From: Rikenellaceae bacterium
GTDB taxonomy: Bacteria; Bacteroidota; Bacteroidia; Bacteroidales; Rikenellaceae
Direction: 5' to 3'
NCBI GenBank assembly: GCA_015059685.1
Contig: SUZW01000015.1
Span: forward strand, 1-42,642
Length of the DNA: 42,642 nt
Below, piece after piece: positions 16,574 through 25,439 of the stretch (positions are counted from its first letter, which is position 1; every line of letters starts with the position of its first letter). The notes beneath the pieces are model-generated. The model saw nothing but the letters and a program-made list of their open reading frames with translations, was not told where the DNA came from and did no database searches. The position numbers and the translations under genes are program-made.

Positions 16574-16581
16574 CAAAGGTA
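16574..16581 (-). promoter_or_regulatory. -7 promoter box of the pseudouridine synthase gene
   Basis: Minus-strand TACCTTTG at 16581-16574, 28 nt upstream of the ATG at 16545. No good -33 box was found. Confidence 0.55.
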
Positions 16582-16731
16582 ATCTATTTTTTTGGAAAGA
16601 GCGTGATAATCACACCAAATAGATTGTAAAAAAGGCTATTTTGGCTCTTTGAGAGAAGAGAATATCCCGAAAAGAGGCTCTTTGATGCTTTGATAACACT
16701 CTTCTGCTCCCCTTTTAGGTATTTATACCTA

Positions 16732-16762
16732 TTTGGTATTACGGGCAAAATGGTTATCTTTG
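16732..16762 (+). promoter_or_regulatory. Promoter of the cysteate synthase operon
   Basis: TTTG at 16732-16735 and TATCTTTG at 16755-16762 are separated by 19 nt, a good Bacteroidetes promoter. The leader is about 40 nt. Confidence 0.75.
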
Positions 16763-16808
16763 TAGATGTTTAGTTGTCAATCGAAATAACTTAAAAACTT
16801 AAATAGAT

Positions 16809-18098
16809 ATGAGTAAATTTTCTCCTACCGAGTACAAATTGCAGTGCGTAGCTACGGGCGAAGAGTTCGAAGATGCAGGCTGGACTCTCGACTGCCCTAC
16901 CTGCGAGAAGCCATCGCTTATCCGTGCGCTCTATGCCAAGAAGGAACTTACAGTCTATGATGATAAGGGCCTATACAAATATCGTGATTGGCTTCCGATG
17001 AAGCGGATGTTGCATTGCGAGGCTACCCACGCCACCTACAAGAGTGAAGGTTTGGCTGCGGCTCTCGGCCTGGAGAACCTCTACATCACATTCAATGGTT
17101 ACTTCCCCGAGAAGGGAGCCACGATGACAACCTGCTCGTTCAAGGAGACTGAGGCTTACAGCGTATGTGCACGCACCGATGCCGACAACGATAAGGTATT
17201 GGTTGTAGCGTCGGCCGGCAATACCGCCCGAGCCTTTGCAAAGGTCTGCTCCGAGAACAACATAAAACTCTTGTTGGCTGTGCCTGAGGATAACCTCGAT
17301 GCTTTGTGGTTTGATGCTCCACTCAACGACTGCGTGAAGCTTATCTCGTGCACCAAGGGTGGTGACTACTTCGATGCTATCCATTTGAGTAACTTGGCCT
17401 TGAAGTCGCCAAAGTTCTATGCCGAGGGTGGTGCAAAGAATATTGCTCGTCGTGATGGTATGGCTACAACAGTCCTCTCGGCCGTGACGACAATAGGTCG
17501 TATTCCGGACTACTACTTTCAAGCTGTAGGTAGCGGCACAGGAGCTATTGCAGCGTGGGAGGCAAATATGCGTCTTATCGAGGATGGACACTACGGAACA
17601 AATGTTATGCGCCTGATGGTGTCGCAGAATGCTCCGTTCCTGCCGATGTATGATGCTTGGCGTGCCGACTCACGAGCAATGTTGCCATACGACGATGATA
17701 AGGCTCGTCGTGATGTCGAGATTATCGATGCCAAGGTTTTGTCGAACCGCAAGCCGCCATACGGCATTTGTGGCGGACTGTACGATGCGCTGAAGGCGAC
17801 AAATGGCGATGTGTTGCAGGCTACAAACTTGCAGGCTCGCAAGGCTGCGCAGCTCTTCCTCGAGACCGAGGGTGTAGATATTCACCCTGCTCCGGCCGTT
17901 GCTCTTGCAACGCTTATCAAGGAGGTCGAGGCCGGTCATGTGGATAAGAAGGCTACCATAATGCTCAATATTACGGGTGGTGGCGAGGCTCACTACAAGG
18001 AGGGTAAGGAGATATTCTACCTCAAGCCAAGTCTTGTCTTCCCGTTGAACCCTGATGAGAGAGATGTGGTAACGAAGGTTGAAAAGTTATTTGAATAG
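16809..18098 (+). CDS. Cysteate synthase (PLP enzyme)
   Basis: 429 aa, fold type II PLP enzyme related to threonine synthase. It makes L-cysteate from O-phosphoserine and sulfite. Compared with the archaeal cysteate synthase as I remember it, it shares RDWLPMKR-like, TYKSEGLAAALGLENLYITF, GYFPEKGA, CSFKETEA with the PLP lysine at 112, ASAGNTARAFA, EGGAKNIARRDGM, and DYYFQAVGSGTGAIAAWEA with the PLP phosphate loop. Ordinary threonine synthases lack this set. In Bacteroidetes such as Alistipes, cysteate feeds sulfonolipid (capnine-type) synthesis. A Cys-pair region at residues 13-32 may bind zinc. The next gene starts six bases later. The sulfonolipid acyltransferase is not in the window. Confidence 0.88.
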   Translation: MSKFSPTEYKLQCVATGEEFEDAGWTLDCPTCEKPSLIRALYAKKELTVYDDKGLYKYRDWLPMKRMLHCEATHATYKSEGLAAALGLENLYITFNGYFPEKGATMTTCSFKETEAYSVCARTDADNDKVLVVASAGNTARAFAKVCSENNIKLLLAVPEDNLDALWFDAPLNDCVKLISCTKGGDYFDAIHLSNLALKSPKFYAEGGAKNIARRDGMATTVLSAVTTIGRIPDYYFQAVGSGTGAIAAWEANMRLIEDGHYGTNVMRLMVSQNAPFLPMYDAWRADSRAMLPYDDDKARRDVEIIDAKVLSNRKPPYGICGGLYDALKATNGDVLQATNLQARKAAQLFLETEGVDIHPAPAVALATLIKEVEAGHVDKKATIMLNITGGGEAHYKEGKEIFYLKPSLVFPLNPDERDVVTKVEKLFE

Positions 18099-18104
18099 AG
18101 AGAT

Positions 18105-19085
18105 ATGTATGCAATAAAATTCAAGCCGCAACTCAAAGAGAATATTTGGGGTGGCAAACGACTCCTCGAAATCAAAAAAGATCAGTTGCCTCGCACTGTG
18201 GACAAGACGAAGGTCTATGGCGAGAGCTGGGATATATCGGGGGTGAAGGGCTCGATATCGAAGGTGGCAAACGGCTTTTTGAAGGGCAATAATCTCCAGG
18301 AGATTATCGAGGTCTATATGGGCGATTTGGTTGGAGATAGCGTCTTCGAGCAGTTCGGTCTGGACTTTCCGCTGCTTATCAAGAACCTCGACTGCAACGA
18401 CACCCTTTCGGTGCAGGTGCATCCAAACGACGAGCTGGCAGCCGAGCGACACGACTCCTTCGGCAAGACCGAGATGTGGTATATTGCCGATGCCGACGAG
18501 GGGGCGGTGATATATCTCGGTTTCAAGAACAAGAATATAACCCGCGAGGAGTATATCAAGGCTGTTGCCGAGGGTACGGTGGCCGATATCTTGCAGGCAG
18601 TACCAGTCAAGAAGGGCGATGTCTATTTTATCCCTGCAGGTACGGTACACGCCTTGGCCAAGGGCTTGAATGTGATAGAGATACAGCAGACTTCGGACAT
18701 AACATACCGCATCTTCGATTGGAACAGAGTCGATAGCGAGGGCAAGTCACGAGAGTTGCACACAGCGTTGGCGGTCGATGCCATAGACTTCGAGTCGGGT
18801 GTCGAGGAGTGTTGCCGACCATACGAACCGAAGGCTAACGAGGAGGTTAATATCGTTGATTGCGACTTCTTTAAGACCGATATGTTGGTTGTGGATGGTG
18901 TTGCCGAGTTGGACTATGCGGGCCGTGACTCATTCACGATATATATGTGTCTGGAGGGTCGTGTCGAGCTTGATATGGAGGGCGAGAAAGAGAGCCTCTC
19001 GGCAGGTGAAGTACTGCTCATTCCTGCTTCGGCAAACGAGGTGGTGCTGTCGGGCAATGCCAAGATACTTGCCAGCCACTTGTAG
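18105..19085 (+). CDS. manA: Mannose-6-phosphate isomerase, class I
   Basis: 326 aa, cupin fold, cytoplasmic. It interconverts mannose-6-phosphate and fructose-6-phosphate. Zinc-site motifs are complete: VQVHPNDELAAER near residues 104-116, GKTEMWYI with the Glu ligand, and PAGTVHALAKGLNVIEIQQTSDITYRIFDW with the C-terminal His ligand and the catalytic Arg. It begins with FKPQLKENIWGGKRL, typical of Firmicutes/Bacteroidetes-type ManA. It is six bases from the cysteate synthase gene, so co-transcribed; the metabolic link is not obvious. A bidirectional terminator follows. Confidence 0.94.
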   Translation: MYAIKFKPQLKENIWGGKRLLEIKKDQLPRTVDKTKVYGESWDISGVKGSISKVANGFLKGNNLQEIIEVYMGDLVGDSVFEQFGLDFPLLIKNLDCNDTLSVQVHPNDELAAERHDSFGKTEMWYIADADEGAVIYLGFKNKNITREEYIKAVAEGTVADILQAVPVKKGDVYFIPAGTVHALAKGLNVIEIQQTSDITYRIFDWNRVDSEGKSRELHTALAVDAIDFESGVEECCRPYEPKANEEVNIVDCDFFKTDMLVVDGVAELDYAGRDSFTIYMCLEGRVELDMEGEKESLSAGEVLLIPASANEVVLSGNAKILASHL

Positions 19086-19102
19086 AGCCTATAAAGCAAC
19101 AA

Positions 19103-19145
19103 GAAACAGCCTAACATCGTACAGTGTTAGGCTGTTTCTCTTTTA
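19103..19145. terminator. Bidirectional intrinsic terminator
   Basis: 14-bp perfect stem GAAACAGCCTAACA (19103-19116) / TGTTAGGCTGTTTC (19125-19138), then TCTTTT. It lies between manA and the convergent nuclease gene. Confidence 0.92.
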
Positions 19146-19157
19146 TTCTTGTCGCTA

Positions 19158-19943
19158 CTATTTGAATATTTCGTTCAGTAACGCCGCCAAGCGATAGGCC
19201 GCCTTGGCAACATTTTGCTCGTGGATATCTTCATAGAGATTTACCTGCTTATGTGGCAACTCAATGCCCTCGCTCATACCAGCAAGCAGTGAATGGGTTT
19301 GTGACCCCATCTCTGTAGCCCAATCACGAGGGGAGCCTTTGGCGTAGGTGTCACGCTGCGAGGCGTATGCCATAACGATATTCTCGGCAAACATCTGTGG
19401 TGTGAAACCGAGGTGAGCCTTGAAAAATCGCCCATACCACAACTTGTGCCAATTCTCCTTTCCTATATAGACCTTACCTTTAATCGAAGTCATCTTTGGG
19501 TATACAAAGTTGAACCCCTCCGAAAGAGGCTCATTTGCAATATGAACATAGGCGATACAGTGCATATCGGCTACAAGATGCAACAACCCACACAACGCCT
19601 CGCACTGCAAAGAGTCGGAGTTGCTTGTGCGGTTACGCAGGATATCGGCATATTTCTCGATTTGGCACAAGATATCGCCCTCGTTGCCTGTGGGTTGCAA
19701 CTCTTCGTTCAGATGCAAGCGGTAGCTCTCGACCGAAGGTTGCTTACATATTGCTTCGAACGATGCTTCTGCGCTTATTATATCGCCACCCAAGATGGCC
19801 TCTACCTGCTTACGCACAGCGGGTTGCAGTTGTTCCGAAGCAAGAACAGCAACGGTCTCGTGGCCAATTTTAGGCCACGCCATAACATAGCCCGCATTGA
19901 GGAGCAGGGCCGCCAAAAGTATATATCTTGAAATGCGTTTCAT
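19158..19943 (-). CDS. S1/P1 nuclease homologue with degraded zinc site
   Basis: 261 aa. The signal peptide ends AWPKIGH, giving the mature N-terminal Trp23 and His28 used as ligands in S1/P1 nucleases. His77, His122 and Asp126 are also kept (YRLHLN, LLHLVADMH). But the SW-x-D ligand motif is replaced by ASFEA (residues 60-64), the third His of the HxxxDx5H set falls on Tyr132, and the final HxxxD is HKLWY (166-170), so the Asp is a Tyr. I infer weak or no nuclease activity, or a changed metal centre. The upstream paralogue ends six bases before it, and both are presumably exported to the periplasm or outside. Confidence 0.82.
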   Translation of the reverse strand: MKRISRYILLAALLLNAGYVMAWPKIGHETVAVLASEQLQPAVRKQVEAILGGDIISAEASFEAICKQPSVESYRLHLNEELQPTGNEGDILCQIEKYADILRNRTSNSDSLQCEALCGLLHLVADMHCIAYVHIANEPLSEGFNFVYPKMTSIKGKVYIGKENWHKLWYGRFFKAHLGFTPQMFAENIVMAYASQRDTYAKGSPRDWATEMGSQTHSLLAGMSEGIELPHKQVNLYEDIHEQNVAKAAYRLAALLNEIFK

Positions 19944-19949
19944 GGTCGG

Positions 19950-20723
19950 TTATTTTGCAAATATGGTGTTCAACATATAGGCTAAACGGTAAGCGGCTTT
20001 GAGGAGGTTTTCATCGACAAATTCGGTTATAGCCTGCTTCTCGTCGGCCGGAAGGTCGTTGTATTGGGCATTGCGCTCGAAGAGAGTATAGCCCTTGCGT
20101 ATTTTGTGGGCTTGCTCTACACCCCAATGCTGTGCCGTACCCTTACATATCTTTTTTATCTCCTTCGTGGTTGCCTTATCGACCTTCTGGTAGAAATCTT
20201 CGGCAGACATATCGGGATGCACAATAAGTGGTGACGAATCCCACAAAGAGTGCCAACCGTAACGACGCTCGCCGACATACATCGCCTTGCCTTTCATATC
20301 GGTATAGCCCATGTGTGAAGGGCAGTGGAGGTCGCCAACGAGGTGTATGAGCAGTTTGAGATTTAGCTCTATCACCGAGTCGTTGAGTTTGCGGTAACCT
20401 TTTAGCACCTTGTAGCAGTTATCGGCCTGCAACGCTGCACAATAACCCTTATCCTGAATAAGTTTGTTATTCTCGTCGGCATTCGAGCAGTGCCAATACG
20501 AGGTCTCGCTATATGGCGGGATGTTACGCCAATGGTCCATCCACGAGGCGTGGTAGGCAAGCGTGCGCTGTAGATAGTGGCGGCACTTTTGCTTTGCCTC
20601 GGGTGTGAGGTGCTGCTCGGCAACATGACATATAATCGTATGTCCCAAGGTACCCCAACCATAGGCGTTTGTTGCGCCAAAGAGCAAAATTGCCAATAGA
20701 CAGGTTTTGAGTTTTGTGTTCAT
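19950..20723 (-). CDS. S1/P1 nuclease, complete zinc site
   Basis: 257 aa with a signal peptide ending AYG|WGTLGH. All nine usual zinc ligands can be placed: Trp23, His28, Asp63 (ASWMD), His78 (YWHCSN), His127, Asp131 and His137 (HLVGDLHCPSH), His158 and Asp162 (WHSLWD). Family members hydrolyse single-stranded DNA and RNA to 5' nucleotides and remove 3' phosphates. Length is close to the usual 260-280. It is the first of a tandem pair; the second copy, six bases downstream, has lost several ligands. It follows the RlmD-type gene by 52 nt on the same strand, so it could share its promoter. Confidence 0.9.
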   Translation of the reverse strand: MNTKLKTCLLAILLFGATNAYGWGTLGHTIICHVAEQHLTPEAKQKCRHYLQRTLAYHASWMDHWRNIPPYSETSYWHCSNADENNKLIQDKGYCAALQADNCYKVLKGYRKLNDSVIELNLKLLIHLVGDLHCPSHMGYTDMKGKAMYVGERRYGWHSLWDSSPLIVHPDMSAEDFYQKVDKATTKEIKKICKGTAQHWGVEQAHKIRKGYTLFERNAQYNDLPADEKQAITEFVDENLLKAAYRLAYMLNTIFAK

Positions 20724-20775
20724 AATTATACTCTTTTAGTAGATTATTCGGTAAAATAACGGCTTTGCAACTACT

Positions 20776-22185
20776 CTATCGCTTCACGAGCTTCACCACA
20801 TTCTCGACATGGTGCGTGTGTGGGAACATATCCACAGGTTGTACGGCCACGATGCGGTACATTTCGTTCATCAACGCCAAATCACGAGCTTGCGTTGCCG
20901 GGTTGCAGCTTACATAGACGATGCGCTCGGGTGCAGCATTCAGGATAACCTCGATAACCGGCTCATCGACTCCCGCACGAGGAGGGTCCAAAATAATCAC
21001 ATCGGGGCGACCATTCTTGGCTATGAAGTCGTTGTTTAGAACCTTCTTCATGTCGCCTGCGTAGAATACCGTATTCTCGATATTGTTTATTGCAGAGTTG
21101 ATTTTTGCATCCTCAATAGCCTCCGGTACATACTCGATGCCGACCACCTTTTTGCAGTGCTTTGCGCAGAAGTTGGCGATAGTTCCCGTGCCTGTGTAGA
21201 GGTCGTAGAGGGTATCTTCAGCCCGCAAATCTGCAAACTCTCGTGTAACTTTGTAGAGTTCGTAGGCCTGCTTCGAGTTGGTTTGGTAGAATGATTTAGG
21301 TCCAACCTTAAAGTGTAAGCCCTCCATCTCCTCCATAATATGGTCTTTGCCGGCAAAGCAGATAGGTGCCAAATCGCCCGTCGAGTCGTTCCACTTCTCG
21401 TTGATAAAGTATATCGCCGAGGTAATCTGTGGAAACTCCTTCAAAACGGCATCAAAGAGAGCCGATATGCGCTTCTGGTCGTTCTCGTTGAATATCAGCG
21501 TGAGCATCTTATCGCCCGTCGAGGCGGTGCGGAGTATCATCCCTCGCATCAAACCCTCGTGCGCACGAGCATTGTGGAACGAGTAGCCGTTTTCGATGCA
21601 GAACTGCTTTATGAAGTTGCGAATCTCGTTCGATGGCGAAGCCTGCAAGTGGCACTCCTCGATGTCGAGTACCTTGTCAAACATATTCGGAATATGAAAA
21701 CCGAGTGCCGGTGCCGCTGCAATGTCGCCCGCCTCGGCAATCTCCTCGTAGGTGAGCCAACGCTTATCGGCAAAGGTGTACTCTATCTTATTGCGGTAGT
21801 AGAGCTGCTCCGCTGAGCCAAGACATGGGCGCACCTCGGGAATGTCGAGTTTGCCGATACGCACGAGCTGGTCGCACACCTGTTGTGTCTTGTAGTCGAG
21901 CTGTGTCTGGTATGGGAGATTTTGCCACTTGCAACCTCCGCATACGCCAAAGTGCTTACAGATTGGCTCTACACGATTTTCCGATTTATGCACAAAGCGT
22001 ACTACCCTGCCCTCCATAAAGCGACGGTGACACTTTGTAATCTGCACATCCACGATATCACCGGGTATGGTCATCGGTACAAAAATTACCACCCCCTCGT
22101 GGTGTCCCATTGCCTTACCTTCGGCCGCCAAAGTTGTTATCTCGAGCCCCTCAATCAGGGGCATAGGTCCTTTTTTTCTTGCCAT
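20776..22185 (-). CDS. rlmD: 23S rRNA (uracil-C5)-methyltransferase, RlmD family
   Basis: 469 aa from the ATG at 22185; the longer frame to 22206 would overlap the -7 box at 22204-22211, so this start is preferred. A TRAM domain (residues about 10-65, GHHEGVVIFVPMTIPGDIVDVQI) is followed by ICKHFGVCGGCKWQ, the Cys set for an iron-sulfur cluster, then the SAM-binding DLYTGTGTIANFCAKHCKKVVGIE, ILDPPRAG, and YVSCNPATQARDL with the catalytic Cys. RlmD methylates U1939 and RlmCD-like enzymes also U747; the exact site cannot be told. The Bacteroidetes enzymes are usually annotated RlmD. Confidence 0.93.
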   Translation of the reverse strand: MARKKGPMPLIEGLEITTLAAEGKAMGHHEGVVIFVPMTIPGDIVDVQITKCHRRFMEGRVVRFVHKSENRVEPICKHFGVCGGCKWQNLPYQTQLDYKTQQVCDQLVRIGKLDIPEVRPCLGSAEQLYYRNKIEYTFADKRWLTYEEIAEAGDIAAAPALGFHIPNMFDKVLDIEECHLQASPSNEIRNFIKQFCIENGYSFHNARAHEGLMRGMILRTASTGDKMLTLIFNENDQKRISALFDAVLKEFPQITSAIYFINEKWNDSTGDLAPICFAGKDHIMEEMEGLHFKVGPKSFYQTNSKQAYELYKVTREFADLRAEDTLYDLYTGTGTIANFCAKHCKKVVGIEYVPEAIEDAKINSAINNIENTVFYAGDMKKVLNNDFIAKNGRPDVIILDPPRAGVDEPVIEVILNAAPERIVYVSCNPATQARDLALMNEMYRIVAVQPVDMFPHTHHVENVVKLVKR

Positions 22186-22203
22186 TGTGTTCAATCTTTG
22201 GTA

Positions 22204-22211
22204 CAAATATA
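22204..22211 (-). promoter_or_regulatory. -7 promoter box of rlmD, directly below a 7-bp array
   Basis: Minus-strand TATATTTG at 22211-22204. The array at 22220-22247 ends 8 nt upstream, where a -33 box would normally be; no TTTG is found there. Confidence 0.6.
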
Positions 22212-22219
22212 GTAAAAAG

Positions 22220-22247
22220 ACGAGAGACGAAAGACGAGAGACGAGAG
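22220..22247 (-). repeat. 7-bp tandem array, unit ACGAGAG x4
   Basis: Plus-strand ACGAGAG, ACGAAAG, ACGAGAG, ACGAGAG. Followed by AAATTTC, an A-run, and CGGAAAAC, this is the inverted copy of the block at 721-782. Confidence 0.95.
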
Positions 22248-22297
22248 AAATTTCAAAAAAAACGGAAAACTTTACAAAAAAACAGACGATAGAAATT

Positions 22298-22331
22298 TCA
22301 AAAAAAAAGGAGCGAGAAAAAATCTCGCTCC
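22298..22331 (-). terminator. Intrinsic terminator of the M16 protease gene
   Basis: On the minus strand GGAGCGAGA (22331-22323), a T6 loop and TCTCGCTCC (22317-22309) form a perfect 9-bp stem, followed by a run of at least eight T. Confidence 0.92.
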
Positions 22332-22366
22332 AAATAGTTTTCTGTTTTTAGCTTTCTGCTTTTTGA

Positions 22367-25189
22367 TTATTTCTCTGGTCGCATTACGATGTACGCCATA
22401 TTGTTGTCATTCAACACCTTGGCAGCCAAAGCCTTCAAATCATCGTAGGTCAACTCCTCGACAGCCTTCTTGTACTCGGCAAGCGAGTCCATACCACGAT
22501 AGTTGTAGAGGTCGAGCCAATCAACCCAAGTGCCATTCTGCTGGATTTGGTTCTCGTACTCCTTCAAGAGGTACTTGCGAGTCTTCTCAACATCCTCCTT
22601 GTTAGGGCCATCGGTTGCAATCTTCTTAATCTCGTCAATTACAATCTGGCTCAACTCGTCAGCCATCTGCTCGTTAGTGTCGAACAATACGATAAGCTGG
22701 TACCAAGGCTTGTAATCTGCCATTACACGACCACCTACGCCTACGCTGTAAGTACCACCCTTCTCCTCACGGATAGAGATAGTGTAGCGGCTACGAAGCA
22801 CCTGCGAGAGGACATTCATTGCAACACGATTTTTCATAGTGTAGTCGATAGGACCGGTGTAGATGCGTGTTACGCCAACCTTTGGCTGCTGCATCTTCGC
22901 CTTGAAGTCATTTACAACCTCTCCCTTAACAGCCTGTACGCCATCATCAACCTTCTTGTTGAGCTTCTTCGATACAGGAAGCGAGCCGAGGTACTTCTCA
23001 ACGAGTGGCTTCAACGCCTCCAAATCAACATTACCCACGATGTAGGTAGTGAAGTCTGCTGCATTCGAATACAACGCCCTGTAAGCCGGCTCTAACAACT
23101 CGAACTTAACCTTGTCGAACAATGCAGGAGTAACCTGCTGACGACGGAAGTGGTTGCCGTAGAGAGTCTTCTGACGCTCCACAGCCGAGATATAGTCAGG
23201 ATTGGTCTGCAAATTCTCGATATAAGGCTTCAACTGCGCCATTGCAACATCGAAATCCTCCTTCGAGAAGCGAGGGTCGGTGAACTGCAAGTAGATAAGC
23301 TGCATCAAAGTCTCCAAATCCTTTGGCGAAGCCATACCTGAGATGCCTGTCTCGTAGTCGTCAGGCGAAATATGAAGGCTCACGCTCTTACCCGAAAGTT
23401 GCTTGCGAAGATCGGTAGCCGAGAACTTCGATACACCCATACGCCCCATAAAGGTCGAGAGGAATGCCGAAGGCCAATACAACTCGTCACTCAACGACGA
23501 CTGTCCGAAGTGTGCAATCATCGATACCTGCACCTCGTCAGCCTTGAACTTGGTAGGCTTAACAACCACCTTCATACCATTCTTGAGTGTCCAAGTGGTT
23601 GTGCCATAAGCCTCGTTTTGAGCCTCCTTCTTCACGGCCGAGCCCTTCAACTTCTTGTCGGCTGGGATAAGAGGCTCCTTCACGGTATTGTCGGCATAAG
23701 GCTCGATTGTAGCAGCCTTAACCTTTGCCAAAACCTCTGCAAACTGCGCCTCGGTAGGATTTACCAAACCCTCACGCTTTGGAGCCTGTACCACCAACAC
23801 CTGATTGTGCTCGGTGATATACTGCTGCATAGCCTGGTTAATCATAGGCAACTGCAAGTTTGCAATAATGGTGCTATCCAACTTCCACTCGGTCTCTGCA
23901 TCAGGCATAGCGGCATTCTTGCGGAATGCGTTCAAGTAACGCTGTACATACTGACCATTCTTGCGGTCGTTGCGGTTGTTGTAGGCCACCTCCTGCATCT
24001 TCATCACTCTCTGCTTTGCACGCTCCAACTCGCCCTCGGTAAAGCCGTGACGACGAATGCGCTCCAACTCGGTGTATGCAGCCTCGATACCAGCGAGGAG
24101 CTTGCCATCTTGGGTGTTTACATCGAAACCTGCGCACGACAAAGTCGGACAGATACCGATGCTGCCATTCATAAAGCGTGCGCCTGTAAATGGAGCATTT
24201 GGCTTCATTGCAATCTCACGCAAGCGGCCATTTGCCATCTCGTCAGCCAATGCATCAATAAGAGCCAACTGCTCGGCAATAACGGTGTTGTTGTACTGCT
24301 TCGGCAACGCCTGACGCTTGATAAAGAGCGATGCACCCGACTCGGTCATCTCCGGATCCTCGAAGATGGAGATGATAGGCTCCTTGTTGTCAGGCACTAC
24401 GATAACCTCCTTCTGCGGTGCATCGGCAGGCGAAGCAGGAATATCCGACATCAACTTCTGCAACTTTGCCTCTACCTCATCAACATTTATATCACCTACA
24501 ATAACTACAGCCTGATACTCGGGGCGATACCACTTCTTGTAGAAGTTCTCGAGCGACGAGTGGTCAAACGACTTCAAACCATCCAAGTAGCCGATAAGGT
24601 TGCGGTGCTCGTAGCGAGTACCCTTGCCGAGAGCCTTCAACAGCTGGATAGTTCCACGCCACTGCGCACCATCACGCATACGCAACTCCTCCATAATCAC
24701 ACCACGCTCAGCATCAATCTCCTTTGGCTGCAAAGCGATAAAGTGCGACCAATCGTGAAGGATGAGCATTGCTGTATCAACGATGCCCGGGCGAACTGTC
24801 GGAACATCTTTGAGGAGATACTGTGTATAGTCCCACGAAGTACCTGCATTGAGGTTTACTCCGAACTTCACGCCTACGGTCTCGAGATACTCGATAAGCA
24901 TCTTACCGGGAAGGTTCTTTGTACCATTGAAGGCCATGTGCTCGAGGAAGTGAGCCAAACCCTGCTGGTCGTCCTCCTCCTGGATAGCACCTACATCGTG
25001 CGAGATGTAGAAGTCGGCCAAATTCTTTTGCTTGTCGTTGTGACGAAGGTAGTATTTCATACCATTCGGCAGTGTTCCCACACGGACAGCCCTATCCGCA
25101 GGGATTACCGGAATTTGTTGCGCTCCCGGTTGCGCAGCCACTGCGAAAGTAACCAACAACGCAATGACGGATGTAAATAAGTGTTTCAT
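22367..25189 (-). CDS. Secreted M16 (pitrilysin-family) zinc metalloprotease
   Basis: 940 aa from the ATG at 25189, which starts a clean signal peptide (MKHLFTSVIALLVTFAVAAQ); the extra upstream 20 residues are not signal-like. The N-terminal half has the inverted zinc motif HFLEH (AHFLEHMAFNGT) and the downstream Glu of ERGVIMEELRMR. The second half, from about residue 530, is the usual inactive partner repeat (WTLKNGMKVVVKPTKFKADEVQVSMIAHFG). Four M16 subdomains and total length fit the periplasmic pitrilysin/insulinase-like enzymes of Bacteroidetes, which degrade small peptides in a closed chamber. It has its own promoter and terminator. Confidence 0.93.
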   Translation of the reverse strand: MKHLFTSVIALLVTFAVAAQPGAQQIPVIPADRAVRVGTLPNGMKYYLRHNDKQKNLADFYISHDVGAIQEEDDQQGLAHFLEHMAFNGTKNLPGKMLIEYLETVGVKFGVNLNAGTSWDYTQYLLKDVPTVRPGIVDTAMLILHDWSHFIALQPKEIDAERGVIMEELRMRDGAQWRGTIQLLKALGKGTRYEHRNLIGYLDGLKSFDHSSLENFYKKWYRPEYQAVVIVGDINVDEVEAKLQKLMSDIPASPADAPQKEVIVVPDNKEPIISIFEDPEMTESGASLFIKRQALPKQYNNTVIAEQLALIDALADEMANGRLREIAMKPNAPFTGARFMNGSIGICPTLSCAGFDVNTQDGKLLAGIEAAYTELERIRRHGFTEGELERAKQRVMKMQEVAYNNRNDRKNGQYVQRYLNAFRKNAAMPDAETEWKLDSTIIANLQLPMINQAMQQYITEHNQVLVVQAPKREGLVNPTEAQFAEVLAKVKAATIEPYADNTVKEPLIPADKKLKGSAVKKEAQNEAYGTTTWTLKNGMKVVVKPTKFKADEVQVSMIAHFGQSSLSDELYWPSAFLSTFMGRMGVSKFSATDLRKQLSGKSVSLHISPDDYETGISGMASPKDLETLMQLIYLQFTDPRFSKEDFDVAMAQLKPYIENLQTNPDYISAVERQKTLYGNHFRRQQVTPALFDKVKFELLEPAYRALYSNAADFTTYIVGNVDLEALKPLVEKYLGSLPVSKKLNKKVDDGVQAVKGEVVNDFKAKMQQPKVGVTRIYTGPIDYTMKNRVAMNVLSQVLRSRYTISIREEKGGTYSVGVGGRVMADYKPWYQLIVLFDTNEQMADELSQIVIDEIKKIATDGPNKEDVEKTRKYLLKEYENQIQQNGTWVDWLDLYNYRGMDSLAEYKKAVEELTYDDLKALAAKVLNDNNMAYIVMRPEK

Positions 25190-25358
25190 TGTACCAAAAA
25201 TTTGGATATTTATAATTGTTTCTCTATGTTTCAAGCTGTTCAACATCACCCAACTAACCCTAATTTATAACGCTCGTGCCTATGTTTTTATTGCTTTCGC
25301 CCACCAAGTAAGACGCTCCAAACAATAAAAAAGCTACACATATTCACACAATCTCGTA

Positions 25359-25393
25359 CAAATATACGAATTTCTTTCGGTTTATGCTGCAAA
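25359..25393 (-). promoter_or_regulatory. Promoter of the M16 protease gene
   Basis: Minus-strand TATATTTG at 25366-25359, with TTTG at 25393-25390 (23 nt spacing, slightly long). Leader of about 165 nt. Confidence 0.55.
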
Positions 25394-25439
25394 AATATAC
25401 ATTTATTTGTAAAAAATACCATTTCAACAGGGAAATTTA

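Noticed and set aside
16809..18098. Threonine synthase (thrC)
   Set aside because: Same fold, but the motifs CSFKETEA, EGGAKNIARRDGM and QAVGSGTGAIAAWEA match cysteate synthase much better.
22186..22206. Longer start for the RlmD-type gene
   Set aside because: The extra seven codons overlap the predicted -7 box and are not seen in family N-termini.
23372..25180. 602-codon open frame on the plus strand
   Set aside because: It lies fully antisense to the M16 protease gene, whose motifs and signal peptide are certain; the long frame follows from its codon bias.
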